DNA of 64,000 bases from Gracilaria vermiculophylla (GCA_019155205.2 JAHNZQ020000227.1:1713741-1777740); one strand, 5' to 3'; counted from the first letter of the stretch, positions 20,703 through 30,910 are shown. Translations and numbers: made by a program. Notes: generated by a model not told the origin, from the sequence alone.

Positions 20703-20956
20703 AGTGCGCGGAGAGGGCGCCGAGAAGGAAAGGTGCTTCTCGTGTGGCGGCCGGAGCTCTGAGGAAGAAGCGGCGGTGGAAGGCGAGATGCAAGATTCCT
20801 CGGTCACGCGAGCCGTGACCCGGCGCACGGCGCTGCTGCACTGCAGAGCGCGTGACGCGTGCCAGCGCCGCGCTTCCCGCCGGCGGTGGCGCCCGCGGCC
20901 GCGACGCCTCCGCGCGCGCGCCGCAGCGCTTCATCGACCGGCCCGCCCCCCGCGCC

Positions 20957-22390
20957 ATGCGTTTCCTGCTCCAGTTCCGCGGGCTCCACAATGATCTGCG
21001 ACTGCCGGAGTTCTTCTCCGTGCTGGCGATGCTTCGGCGGCAGCCAGAGTGCTCGCTGCGCGTCGAACTCACGCCCACCTTCTCCACGCTCAGCGGCTCC
21101 TACACGCCCGCAAACCCCAGGCGCGGCCCGGCCGGCTCCGTGCTGTACGGCGAGATCTTCTACTTCGCGGAGCTGAGCGGCGAGGCGGAGGCGCGCCAAC
21201 TCGCGGCGAGATGCGTGCTGCTGCGCGCCGTGTATGTTCCGTGCGGGCACGGCGTGTCGTACGACGACTGCGTCCGCTCAATTGACACCGCCCCCTTCGA
21301 ACGGGCGTTGGAGCCCCTGCGCTGCGCGACGAGCAAGCCGTCTTTCCGTTGTAACGTCGAGGCGTTTGGGAGGAAGTATTCTATTCAGCAACAACTGGAA
21401 AGAATCCACCGCTTCTCCGACGTGCTGCGACCTTTTCCGGGCGTGGTTCGCATGAAAAACGCCGACCACCAGCTGTGGATTCTTGAGGATGCCTTTCCAG
21501 TGCAGGGGCACGGTACGCCTCACGGCAAACCTCGTCAGGTATTCTTTGCCCGCAAGATTGCGGACGGACAGAAGCACGTTGGCGCTCAGTACTCGTTAAA
21601 GAGAAGGCGGTACATCGGTCCTACCAGCATGGATGCCGAGCTGTCGTTCGTTATGGCCAATATGGCGCACATTAAGAAAGATGACCTTGTCAACGACCCG
21701 TTTTGCGGCACTGCTGGTATCTTGCTCGCCTGTTCCGTGAGAGGCGCCCACGTGGTAGGGGGAGATATCAACATTCTCGCGCTTCGGGGGAAGGATCGGG
21801 CCACCATTCTCGCCAACTTTGCGCAGTACGGGCTTTGCGCCCCGCTTGGCGTCATACGTGCGGACGTGTTAAACAGCCCAATTGTTGAACGCAAGGGTGG
21901 GGTGTTTGATGCCATTGTTTGCGATCCGCCGTACGGGATCAAAGAGGGTATGAAGGTGTTCAGAGAAGATCACATTGATTCTTCTTTACAACACAATCAC
22001 TTTCAGGGCACTCAGCGCGTAAGGTTTGTGGACTTTTTGACAGGCGTGCTGCAGTATGCCGCGAGCACACTGGTTGAAGGGGGTCGGCTAGTGTACTGGT
22101 TACCTACCACGAATGATTACAGCGCTGAAGACGTTCCACGCCATGCTGCGCTTGAATTGATTTCGAACTGTGAACAGCCGCTGACATCACGGATGAGTAG
22201 GAGACTGATAACAATGATTCGCTTGAGCGACAAGGAAAGTGAGCGCAATCAAAGGGAATTAGACCGGCAGATGTGTACACGAGATGCGAAAGCACGTATG
22301 CCGGCACACGTAGACCTGGCGTGCAAGCTTTTGCGGCAGCCGGAACGTGCGGAATCTCGTCTGCGAGCGAGGGAGACAATGCTTTTGTGA
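20957..22390 (+). CDS. TRMT11: tRNA (guanine-10-N2)-methyltransferase, TRM11 catalytic subunit
   Basis: SAM-dependent enzyme that, with TRM112, makes m2G10 in tRNAs. 477 residues (human TRMT11 463). The N-terminal part (MRFLLQFRGLHNDLRLPEFF) is the TRM11 N-terminal/THUMP region. SAM-binding motif I is DPFCGTAGILLA (about 247-258) followed by the acidic GGDIN, and catalytic motif IV is CDPPYGIKEG (about 323-332), as expected for an N2-guanine methylase. A short C-terminal basic tail follows. The ATG at 20957 is chosen because the protein family begins exactly there (WxxHxxFRxPE type); upstream codons are Arg/Ala-rich. Its stop is 45 bp from that of the convergent BAH gene. Confidence 0.9.
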   Translation: MRFLLQFRGLHNDLRLPEFFSVLAMLRRQPECSLRVELTPTFSTLSGSYTPANPRRGPAGSVLYGEIFYFAELSGEAEARQLAARCVLLRAVYVPCGHGVSYDDCVRSIDTAPFERALEPLRCATSKPSFRCNVEAFGRKYSIQQQLERIHRFSDVLRPFPGVVRMKNADHQLWILEDAFPVQGHGTPHGKPRQVFFARKIADGQKHVGAQYSLKRRRYIGPTSMDAELSFVMANMAHIKKDDLVNDPFCGTAGILLACSVRGAHVVGGDINILALRGKDRATILANFAQYGLCAPLGVIRADVLNSPIVERKGGVFDAIVCDPPYGIKEGMKVFREDHIDSSLQHNHFQGTQRVRFVDFLTGVLQYAASTLVEGGRLVYWLPTTNDYSAEDVPRHAALELISNCEQPLTSRMSRRLITMIRLSDKESERNQRELDRQMCTRDAKARMPAHVDLACKLLRQPERAESRLRARETMLL

Positions 22391-22435
22391 CGCGAAACAG
22401 GAAGGTTTTGTGGAGAGCATGATTTGGGGGTTCGG

Positions 22436-23164
22436 CTACCACAACAGTATGGGTTCGGATGCAGACTTGTCGTCGCTGCGCGTCCTTCGCTTGTTAGGGA
22501 GGGCCAGCGCGGGTTCGTAGTAGGCGTTTTCATAGTCGACATCGCTTTCCAGTTGTGTATGCTGCTGCAATGGCAAACCGGCAGCCTTTCGCAGGTCGTT
22601 GGGGATCGGGTCGCCAGGGAAGAGAATAGAATTCAACTCACTGAAGCGATGGGCCTTGTGATAGAACTGGCGCTCACAGAAGTAAGTTCTCTTCCAAGGA
22701 GAATCGCTTTTTAACACCGTTCGTCGGACGAGGTCAAAATTATCATAACTCAACACGAAAGCCTTCCTACTGATTGACTCGACCAGATTTGTGTCTCGGT
22801 TGTCGCAGCATATGAGTTCGTGGCTCTCACACTTGCTCGGACGCATTTGTTCGCTGTCGTCTCGCATGTGGTCTGTGACGTCTTGCACGGACCAGAACCA
22901 CCTGCCCTTGAACTTGGCGCAGCCGTCGTCGGGATCCTTGTACAGGGTTTCCAACACGCAAATCCACTCGCGCCCGTCGGACTTGTCGCCAGTGTACATG
23001 GCGACGTGGTCACCAAGGCGGAAACGAGTGCCGAGGTAGTCGACGGCGGGAAAGACGTTGAGCTTGTGGCGGGGGGACCACGTGCCGCGCCCAACGAGCA
23101 CGGGCTCGGAGATAACGACCTCGGTGGTGCGCAGCTCGGAGATGCTGCGCTTGCGGTTGACCAT
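22436..23164 (-). CDS. BAH-domain chromatin protein
   Basis: 242 residues, start at ATG 23164 (MVNRKRSISEL). A BAH domain covers about residues 40-180: the core FRLGDHVAMYTGDKSDGREWICVLETLYKDPDDGCAKFKGRWFWSVQDV in pieces, then SHELICCDNRDTNLVESISRKAFVLSYDN. This order (YTGD, W-x-F, E-L-x-x, N-x-V-x-x-I-x-x-K-A) is that of BAH modules in ORC1, plant SHL/EBS and CMT proteins, which read histone methylation. No PHD finger, AAA or methyltransferase part follows; only a 60-residue tail with a basic RRTRSDDK patch. It is therefore a stand-alone BAH reader or adaptor; the mark read is not deducible. It shares a 412-bp divergent promoter with the next gene. Confidence 0.82.
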   Translation of the reverse strand: MVNRKRSISELRTTEVVISEPVLVGRGTWSPRHKLNVFPAVDYLGTRFRLGDHVAMYTGDKSDGREWICVLETLYKDPDDGCAKFKGRWFWSVQDVTDHMRDDSEQMRPSKCESHELICCDNRDTNLVESISRKAFVLSYDNFDLVRRTVLKSDSPWKRTYFCERQFYHKAHRFSELNSILFPGDPIPNDLRKAAGLPLQQHTQLESDVDYENAYYEPALALPNKRRTRSDDKSASEPILLW

Positions 23165-23363
23165 GTCGCGGACGCGGCTGCGGCGGGGTGGGGGGGTTGG
23201 GGGGCGGTGACGGGTGACGCGATGGGATGGGCGCCACGGGTGTCCTAAGGGGGGCCACCTGCGCAAGTGAGCAACAGCCGGGCCTTGCGAGGCGGTTTTG
23301 ATGCGCCGCTCACGTGGCGTGCCGTTTTTGCCAAAATTCGCGCCGCGTCACTGCGCCCGCCGT

Positions 23364-23499
23364 CACTTGCGCCTCGCCGCCACTTGCGCCTCGCCGCCAC
23401 TTGCGCCTCGCCGCCACTTGCGCCTCGCCGCCACTTGCGCCTCGCCGCCACTTGCGCCTCGCCGCCACTTGCGCCTCGCCGCCACTTGCGCCTCGCCGC
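23364..23499. repeat. Eight perfect tandem copies of a 17-bp unit in a divergent promoter
   Basis: Unit CACTTGCGCCTCGCCGC, copies starting at 23364, 23381, 23398, 23415, 23432, 23449, 23466 and 23483, without a single mismatch. 17 is not a multiple of three, and the array lies 78 bp before the ASH-like start codon, so it is not coding. It sits between the BAH and ASH-like genes and could be a cluster of transcription-factor sites or a young minisatellite. Confidence 0.95.
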
Positions 23500-23576
23500 A
23501 GTACGATCGGTGCTCGCGCAGCGCCGCGAGCTTTCCTTCTCCGCCGCGCCTTCATGTGTCCCCGCCGCGCGCCGCC

Positions 23577-26500
23577 ATGGACCCTCAACCCGCGCCGCTG
23601 CGCATGTCGGCCACCAACGGAGCCGACTGCGTGCACATGGGCACCATCGCCGCTTCCAGCACCCGCCTCCGCAAGCTCTTCCTGCGCATGCACAACACCG
23701 CCGCGTATCCTCTCAGCGTCGTGCTGTCCATCTCCGAGCAGCTTCGCTACATCCTAACGCTCGAGCATGTGGCCCAGTACGTCCCGGAACAGCACGCCTC
23801 TCCGACTGATGACCAGCTATCCGTCCCGCCTCCGTCCTCCCCGTTGCACAATCCCCCGCTGCCGCACCTCGTGCACTCACGCTCAACGTCCATTACTCTT
23901 CCACCATCTTCCAATCACGTCTATGTGCTGCAGCTCACCGCCCAGAACGCGTGGAAACTAACTGAAAAAGACGCTTACCCAAATCCTCACCCACATACCA
24001 CCGCGAGAAACGCCATTCCGTTTTCTGGCCATCTCATCGCCGTCAATGTGAAAACTGCCGCAGAGGTTGCCAAGGTCAACCTGCACGGTAGCTACTGCGA
24101 GTCGTGGCTTCAACCTCACGTCTGCGTGTTGCATTTCGCCCACTGCATTGTGGCAAATTGGGTGTACAGGAATCTGTCCGTGCGCAACAAGAGCCAACTG
24201 GCCACTGTGTTTTCTATCTCGGTCGGTTTGCCGTCCATACCCGACCAGCCGTCCGATGTGCGCTTCCGTTTCGTCAACCCTGTCACGGGTGCTGACCTCA
24301 ACCCGCACACCATTCGCCTCGACGCGCTGTCCACTAGAGTCATCAGAGTCGCCTTTCTGGCTTTAAAGGAGGGTTCTGATGAGTACTGGCTGTCAATCCA
24401 AAACTTGGAAAACCCAGATAACTTTTGGCATGTTCGCGTGCTGGCGTCCCCGAAAAACCAGCTTGTGGCGCACGGTATTCACGTTTCATGCGGCGAAACT
24501 CTCCAGTTTGACGACTGTTACGCATACTGCCCCAAGATAAAGGAAATAGAAATACGAAACAGCTACTCCGAAGCCGTCGATATCGCGCTGCTGTCAGACA
24601 TCCGCGATGAGATTTCTTATGAGATTGCGCACGAGTGGAGAAAGGGGCGAGACGATCGCGCAAATATGTCCTCCCAAGATGATTTATCCGACCACAGTGA
24701 AAATGAAAGCGAGCAGGGCCGCAACACAGAGGAGAGGGGCCTACCTCCAGACGTTGTCGAATTCCTCGGCAACGACGCTTCATCGAAGGAATACCCCCAG
24801 ACAGACGATGGAATAGAAGAAAGGTCATCAGAAACCGCCGCCCTTGCGAACCCACTTTCTTCTCACGGATTGACGGGCGAATCTGTCGATCAGGACGAGC
24901 ATCACGCAGATGAGACCCAATCGCAGTTTGAAGAACATATCTCGCTGCGACCAGGCCAGGCTCAGCAATTGCGCGTTTGGTATGTTCCGAAAATGCTTGC
25001 GGGTAAGCAGGATGAAAAGAATGCAGTGACCGCCGCCGTTCAACTGGATGGAAGACTTCAAGAAAAGAACTTTGAACTTCTTTTTGTGATCCCGTCTGGC
25101 GAGCGCCGCATCGTCTCATGCCGTTCCCGCGTCTGTGAGTCCAATGTGCAACTCGAGCAAAGCGAAGTTCACCTCGGCAACTGCAGTCTTTTGTCCACAT
25201 ACTCTAGCGCTATTCGATTGACCAACTGCTCTGACATGCCAGCTGCCCTTTCCATCCATTATGTTTCCCGCTGTGTCGTGGCGACTTCACGCAAAGTACA
25301 CATCGAGCCCAAACAAACGCATGAGCTTGGTTTGAGCTTCGTGCCACTGCATGTCAACCCAAGGTACCACAAGGAGATCAGCATCACAAACGAACGAAAT
25401 CCAAACGCGCGAAAGATGGTATTCACGCTCCGGGCAAATTGCGTTGATCGCCGGGGGATCAGCTTCCACGCCTTGTTTTACACAATTCTGGCACCAAAGC
25501 CCACGAATGAGGTGGAGGTGGGCGTAGCTGTTGCAAATCACCCAGCAGTTCGAACTTTTCGTATAAGGAATGAGACCGGGCGAAGGCTCGTGCTTCGATT
25601 TGAGAATTTCCGTGGCATGACGACATACGCTCCATGTGGACAGGTTTCCACGCCCGCAGAACCCCCAGAGCATTCAGATAAAAGTCCTCACATCACTGGA
25701 GAAGACCTCCTGCCTCAGTTCCCCGATGTCGTTCGGTTGTGGGGAGATGATCCCACGTTGTCTTCCAGAAGTCCTGAATCCAGTCGTACATCACTTGCCA
25801 TTCTGGATCCTGGTTTTGGCGAGCTCGGAGTGCGGAAACTCGGAAGCGGTTGTTTGTTGAAGTGCGATAGAGAGCAGGGCAAAAAAAACTCACGAAAGTT
25901 ATCAGAACGGTCGCGTAATGAACACCAGCGGCTCACCTCGCGATTGCGGAGGCACGAGCATCAAGGCCCTTTACATGAGCTTATCAAGTTCTTGGATGCG
26001 CACGAACAGAACAAAACGAACTCAATTCCATCTTTTTTCGAGAACCACAAGGCTGAAAAGCAGTATGCTGACAAAATGTTCCGTCCTGTGCACTTATTAA
26101 AGGCCGCTCTTGCCGACGGCGGTCTGTCCGAAACAGACGTAGTATCATTGGAAGCTAAAGCGCAATGCATCATAATCGTTGCGTTACGACTAACGGACAA
26201 AGATGTCCGCAAAACAACAAAACTTCGTGTGATTGAACGGAAAATGAAGATTCGAATGCTGGAATTTGATCAAGAGAGATTAGGTGCCCTTGAAACAGAA
26301 AATCCGAAGACTGTGATGCGTTTACGGGAAGCTGTCGAAGCTGGTGAGGTATCTATAGAAAGAGAGTTACCTTTCACGGTACGTGCTTGTAAGAGCGCGT
26401 TAAGCATCTCACCTCTTAGTCACTTGAATTTTGGTATCATTTCCGTTGGAGAGCAACGGGACAAGGCCTTCAACATTGTAAATCATTCAGAAACTCCTCT

Positions 26501-26759
26501 GTTATATGAAATCCAGAAATCAGGAGGTTGCGGCTCGCGAGATTTGCGATTCAATCTCGGACCGAGCTTTCATGGCGCTATCAGTTCATATTACACAAAA
26601 GTTGTTCCATTCATCTATGCCCCAACGGTTGAGGGAAGATTTGAGGAACGAATCGTTGTTAAAAACCGATTGGATGCGTCAGCCGATCGTGAAATCGTTG
26701 TGAAAGCATTTGTAGTTAAGTCACGAATTATATGGGATGAAAGCGAGGAAGACGATTAA
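23577..26759 (+). CDS. Large protein with Ig-like (ASH/MSP-type) repeats, unknown function
   Basis: 1060-residue protein. The ATG at 23577 (MDPQPAPLRM, context GCCGCCATGG) is taken because the frame upstream is the 17-bp repeat. The sequence has repeated beta-sandwich-like segments of the ASPM-SPD2-Hydin style: the N-terminal VHMGTIAASSTRLRKLFLRM, the middle VQLEQSEVHLGNCSLLSTYS followed by IRLTNCSDMPAALSI, and the C-terminal LSHLNFGIISVGEQRDKAFN with IVNHSETPLLYEI. An acidic linker (about 365-460) and a basic helical region (about 770-900) separate them. No transmembrane segment is evident. Such proteins elsewhere act at centrosomes, cilia or membrane-trafficking complexes. Red algae have no cilia or centrioles, so a trafficking or spindle-pole role is only a guess. 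Confidence 0.65.
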   Translation: MDPQPAPLRMSATNGADCVHMGTIAASSTRLRKLFLRMHNTAAYPLSVVLSISEQLRYILTLEHVAQYVPEQHASPTDDQLSVPPPSSPLHNPPLPHLVHSRSTSITLPPSSNHVYVLQLTAQNAWKLTEKDAYPNPHPHTTARNAIPFSGHLIAVNVKTAAEVAKVNLHGSYCESWLQPHVCVLHFAHCIVANWVYRNLSVRNKSQLATVFSISVGLPSIPDQPSDVRFRFVNPVTGADLNPHTIRLDALSTRVIRVAFLALKEGSDEYWLSIQNLENPDNFWHVRVLASPKNQLVAHGIHVSCGETLQFDDCYAYCPKIKEIEIRNSYSEAVDIALLSDIRDEISYEIAHEWRKGRDDRANMSSQDDLSDHSENESEQGRNTEERGLPPDVVEFLGNDASSKEYPQTDDGIEERSSETAALANPLSSHGLTGESVDQDEHHADETQSQFEEHISLRPGQAQQLRVWYVPKMLAGKQDEKNAVTAAVQLDGRLQEKNFELLFVIPSGERRIVSCRSRVCESNVQLEQSEVHLGNCSLLSTYSSAIRLTNCSDMPAALSIHYVSRCVVATSRKVHIEPKQTHELGLSFVPLHVNPRYHKEISITNERNPNARKMVFTLRANCVDRRGISFHALFYTILAPKPTNEVEVGVAVANHPAVRTFRIRNETGRRLVLRFENFRGMTTYAPCGQVSTPAEPPEHSDKSPHITGEDLLPQFPDVVRLWGDDPTLSSRSPESSRTSLAILDPGFGELGVRKLGSGCLLKCDREQGKKNSRKLSERSRNEHQRLTSRLRRHEHQGPLHELIKFLDAHEQNKTNSIPSFFENHKAEKQYADKMFRPVHLLKAALADGGLSETDVVSLEAKAQCIIIVALRLTDKDVRKTTKLRVIERKMKIRMLEFDQERLGALETENPKTVMRLREAVEAGEVSIERELPFTVRACKSALSISPLSHLNFGIISVGEQRDKAFNIVNHSETPLLYEIQKSGGCGSRDLRFNLGPSFHGAISSYYTKVVPFIYAPTVEGRFEERIVVKNRLDASADREIVVKAFVVKSRIIWDESEEDD

Positions 26760-28344
26760 ATATGAGCAAGCTTATCGCTCAGTTGGGGCAACGCAGAGGA
26801 TGAAATCAAACAGAAACCCGTGCGAGCCGTTCACTTTCCTTGTGTGTCACAGTTGTGGGGACACAATGCATGAAACCGAACAAAACGTCCGTCCAAACCG
26901 CATTCTTCTCACAGCCGTTCTCATACCTAGGCTGGTCTTCTGCTCTTTACATTGCCACCACTGGGCGGGAACGTCGAGTAGTTTTTCCTTTAAGTGCGAC
27001 GGCATTCCGTGTCCTTCATAGTTATGAAGCTTTGAGTCCTCGCTTCGCACTTGATTAGTCGACCGAGACGTCACTAAATCTTTAATTCTTTTAGTCCTTG
27101 TTGGAATTGCTTTCTATGGACCCTCGTGTGTACATCCTAGGAAGCACCACCAGCTTTGGCAAACGAGCATGGGGGTCGCCGTCACTTATCCCTATTGCCT
27201 CGACGTCAGGATTACATTGGCGGGTGGGACGGAATGAAAGCTCAAAAGCATGGAAAACAAAATTCAAAGATCATAGCCGAAGCACACGGCTTGTTAATGA
27301 AAAGTCGCACCACCCTGGTTAATTCATTTACAGGCGTGAGCTAGTTCTAAGCTTTGGGTACCAGGCAAAATGCACAAAAATGATAAGTACTGACTACCCT
27401 ATGGGAACCACGAAGAGCGTTCCGCTACGAAGGTGAACAGAGGCGAGAAGATTTCGAAAATGGAAACTCTACTCAGTACAAAGGGTAGCGTTCGCTACAC
27501 CGCTTTTTCTAGTTTATGCTTTTTTAAGAAGCGACTACACCTGTAGACTGATATTTCCAGGAAACTATATTTCTCGGAATGAAACGGTTCAAATGCATCT
27601 CACACAGAAGCTGTGAGCTCAAAGATATTTGAACAACATTCTCTTCCATGCAGAATATTCTTTACTTCATCATACGTCCACCCCACCCATTCTTTGTAGC
27701 AGCTCCGCCGAGGGAAGGCCAGCTGACCACAGACAGCAGTGTTCCAGCTTATGCGGAACTTGGTGTGAAAGATGGCAAGTGAAAGGAAATCAACAGCAGA
27801 GCTGCACAAAAAGAAAGTAGTTACACAAATGGTTATTGTGACTGGAGCAATATCTCTGTAATGCCTTGAATGTTATGCAATCATGAAGAGAGCGTTCACA
27901 ATATGGGGGGTTTATATTTGAGATTTGCAGGAACTTGTGTGGTATGTGAACTATATACCATGTACAGTTCATTCTCATCGCTTTTCATTCTAATTTGTAG
28001 ACCATCGTCGCATAATCATGGTTTTTCTCATAGCCTGGCTGACTTACTATTCTACTTCACACCTTTCTGCATCTGTTAAAATGCATAGAACATCTTCATT
28101 GCAATAAATGCACAGATGACTCTCAATGGCGATATAGCACGTATCATATTCTTTCACACGGCATTGTTGTTAGTTTTGGAAGATAATGGAGGGCCCGAAT
28201 CAAGAGAATTATATTTCCTTTTGGAACGGAATCGAGCATCGCATCTGTCACAGTATCTGAGACAATTATCGAAGATAGTACATGCTTACTCCAATCCTTC
28301 ACGTTTTTTAAGCACCTGCAGCATACGCAGGATGGCTCAATATA
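26760..28344. other. AT-rich region at the island edge
   Basis: Transition from the gene island to repeat DNA. Short frames such as 27098-27322 and 28116-28463 lack recognisable domains. I see no RNA gene. Confidence 0.4.
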
Positions 28345-28890
28345 CTACAGAACTAAAAATGAGTACTTTTCAACCTTCCTTCCACCGTGAACCTCGTGCG
28401 CCTCACGGCGTTCCTTCTGCCGTATACTTCCGTCTGCTGTCCCATGCGCCAACGCAACTTTGATATCGGGCGAACAAAAAGACGCCACAACAAGCGAGAA
28501 ACGGCTCATACTTGCCGAAATCATACTCGACCACGACGAGTTGTAATTGCAAACGCAAAAACTCTTTCGTGAGGCCAAAATAGATATGCATAGATTCCAG
28601 CAACGCTCGCGGCAAATCTCCCTGAGTAAGTTCAACAACAATACATACAGCGAGGAGCAGAGCCTGCACAACTCTTCTCTTTCGCAAGATAGAGAATACT
28701 CAGGTAGATAGAAGCTGCGGTTGGACATCGAGTAGAACGGAGCGGTCTCGTAATCATTGTCACCCATGCACTGAAATTCGTTTGGTAGTGCATAGGTTGG
28801 CCTTCCGTACTCGCTGGAAGGATGTTCAGACAATAATATTGTCTGAACACCCTTCCAGCGAGTATAAAATCTCGACGAGTTTTGGTGCAC
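28345..28890 (-). pseudogene. Decayed transposon sequence, left half of an inverted pair
   Basis: A 181-codon frame without a full domain. Its first residues (..ECTK-RRDFI in another frame) mirror the start of the plus-strand Harbinger fragment at 28907, so the two seem to be inverted copies meeting at the palindromes 28808-28927. Confidence 0.4.
28808..28864. repeat. 27-bp inverted repeat with 3-bp loop
   Basis: Arms 28808-28834 and 28838-28864 are complementary with one mismatch (28822/28850), separated by AAT. Would form a near-perfect hairpin or cruciform. Confidence 0.95.
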
Positions 28891-28927
28891 TCATATACCG
28901 CATATTATGCGGTATGAGTGCACCAAA
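28881..28927. repeat. 21-23-bp inverted repeat with 3-bp loop
   Basis: Arms 28881-28903 and 28907-28927 are complementary apart from a 2-bp insertion (AT) in the left arm; loop ATT. Lies 16 bp from the previous hairpin. Confidence 0.95.
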
Positions 28928-29245
28928 CCTCTTCAAGATTTTATAGGAAGTTGTGAAGAGCCTTACTACCTCAAAAAGCACCTGTTATACACTCTTTGGT
29001 TTCCTTTCATGGAGCAAAGAGCAGTGATGTATGCCGAGTCTGTTCACGATAAAAGTGTACCGCTAGATAACGGTGCGGGCTTCATTGACTGCACAATGAC
29101 ACAGAAGTTCCATCCGAAAGACAATAGAGCTACCCTGAGAGCGCGCTACTCCGGTGACAGGCGCTTTTATTGCCTAAGCCATCAGAAGATCACCACACCA
29201 GAGGGTTTTATGTTTTATCGAGGTTGGTTAGATATTGGACGGTGA
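28907..29245 (+). pseudogene. PIF/Harbinger transposase fragment
   Basis: 112-codon frame with the order typical of Harbinger nucleases: RAVMYAESVHDKSVPLDNGA, then GFIDCT (first catalytic Asp), then YSGDRRFYCLSHQKITTPEG. It resembles the minus-strand copy at 33.8-34.0 kb (AVLDKGGALDDCVGFIDGT, YGDHKRKHMLKFQSLVTPD). It is truncated after about 110 residues. Confidence 0.7.
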
Positions 29246-29377
29246 TACGACATGACATGGTATCGCTATAGTAATCTGTACATGAAGTAGTGTTGCAAGA
29301 GGGCCCCACATTTAACCGAGTCCGATACCGTCTGTATGGAGATGCTTCTTTTGTCCTTCGCACATGGTTACAAACTA

Positions 29378-30910
29378 GAGTGCGCGTCAAAAGTATAAGG
29401 CCGGTCATGTATGAAATGTGAGCCACAATGGGCACGCCATTTCTGTATTTCCAACACGCTTAAGTCCGAAGAAAGCAAAAACCGTCCCAAATGATTTTGA
29501 TAACATAAAAGTAGACGAGCAATCAATAAAACACTACTTTTAAGCATTCAAAAGTATAGGACCGATTTAATGATTCAAAGCTGAAACTCGATTTCTAGCT
29601 TAGAACTTTGTTTTTGTCCCTTGGGCAGTGAGAAAAGCTACGCAGCAATTCTGCATGCTGTCAATATACCCTTGAAGTACCTCATCACTTCTTTTTTCCC
29701 ACTCAGTAAAAACTGTTTCCTTTAGCTCGGCTAAAGTACCAAATTGACGTGCGTTGTAATACACACGACGTGCCAGAAGAGCCCAAAGATTTTCAATGGG
29801 ATTCATGTCGGGTGCACGGCTCAGTCACAACAGTAAACGAATGTTTTTGGATGTAAACCATTTTTTTAGAGTGCCTAGATTCATGAATAGAACAGTTGTC
29901 TTGCTGAAAAATCCATGATTTTCCGTGCGTTATAGCGGCTTAATCTAGTAAAATATCAGCAAGGAGCTTCGTATATTTCTTGGAGTCTTGATTTCCATTC
30001 ATAATTACCAAAGGACCTCTACCAAAATAAGAAAAACAGCCCCAAACCATAAGACCTCCTACTTCTTTTTGGCGTTTGGAAAACACACGCTCTTCAGAAC
30101 CCACTGAATGCCAATAGGAAGAAAACCCATCAGGGCCGTCCAAGTTAAATTTATTCTCATCAGAAAATATTACTTTGCGCCATTGCAATATACTCCAAGT
30201 AACGTGTTCTGCTGCCCAGTCTACACGGGCTTTTTTATGATTTAGCGATAAAAAGAAAGACGTTTTTGGTTTCTTGTAGACAAATTGGTTTTTGACTTTC
30301 AGAGTACGACGGATTGTAGAAACGGATACCGAGAGCTGCAGATTCTTTTTGAGCACGGAACTGCTTTCCCCGGGTTTTTTAGATTCATTAAAGAGCCTTC
30401 GTTTCTGTCGGGTTGTGAGTTTCTGAGGTCAATCGTTTCTTTTTCTCGTTCCGTACGCTTCGAGATCCTTCAAATAATTCGTAACTACCGTCTTAGAATG
30501 TTATATAGCTGCAGCAATTTTCCGGTGCGATAGTTTTTGTCCATGAAGGGCTTTAATCGCACCGTTTTCTGCATCTGTCAGAGAAGAAGCAAGAGACATG
30601 TTTGAAGTTCTGTCATGCTCTAGGCCGAAAACAAAACCCCGAAGAGTATCGTCGAAGGGTATGAACGATAAACAGAAGGTACGCTACTGTCTTTTTTGGG
30701 CGCGAATGGTAGAAAAACTGTTCCGGTCTTATGTTTTTGGCATACTCTGTATTCGTTTTCATGCATTGCCAAAGAAGTACTGCTGATTTCTGTACTTGAT
30801 TTGTTTCATTCAAAACAGGTTTTAAACAGCTACAACGTGATGCTAGTTTGAGGTGTTTTCCCTTTTTTGTTTTATCTGAGCCGCCGGTCTTATACTTTTG
30901 ACGCGCACTG
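29378..30910 (-). mobile_element. Full-length Tc1/mariner transposon with TIRs (1533 bp, inactive)
   Basis: Left end (from 29378) and right end (to 30910) are inverted repeats of about 28 bp sharing AGTGCGCGTCAAAAGTATAA, then G-CCGG. Both ends are flanked by TA (29376-29377 and 30911-30912), the target site duplicated by this superfamily. Between them lies a minus-strand transposase pseudogene. The element seems complete in length but not in reading frame. Confidence 0.9.
29603..30600 (-). pseudogene. Tc1-type DDE transposase, D34E, broken
   Basis: Starts at ATG 30600. An N-terminal helix-turn-helix (about residues 1-60, with LSHRKIAAAI and VTNYLKDLEAYGTRK) is followed by the catalytic part: VIFSDENKFNLDG (first Asp), QQDNCSIH (second Asp) and PDMNPIENLWALLARRVYYN (Glu). 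Exactly 34 residues lie between the second Asp and the Glu, the Tc1 spacing. Breaks seen: TAA after KIAAAI, TGA after RKRND (an expected CGA Arg), a stop before the second catalytic block, a frameshift at an A7 run near 29866, and TGA in place of a Trp before the Glu block. Confidence 0.88.

Noticed and set aside
23364..23499. CRISPR array
   Set aside because: Repeats are contiguous without spacers, and the genome is eukaryotic.
23298..23576. 93-residue N-terminal extension of the ASH-like protein with a repeated APRRHLRLA motif
   Set aside because: It is translation of the 17-bp array, readable in all phases because 17 is not divisible by three. The start at 23577 has the better context.
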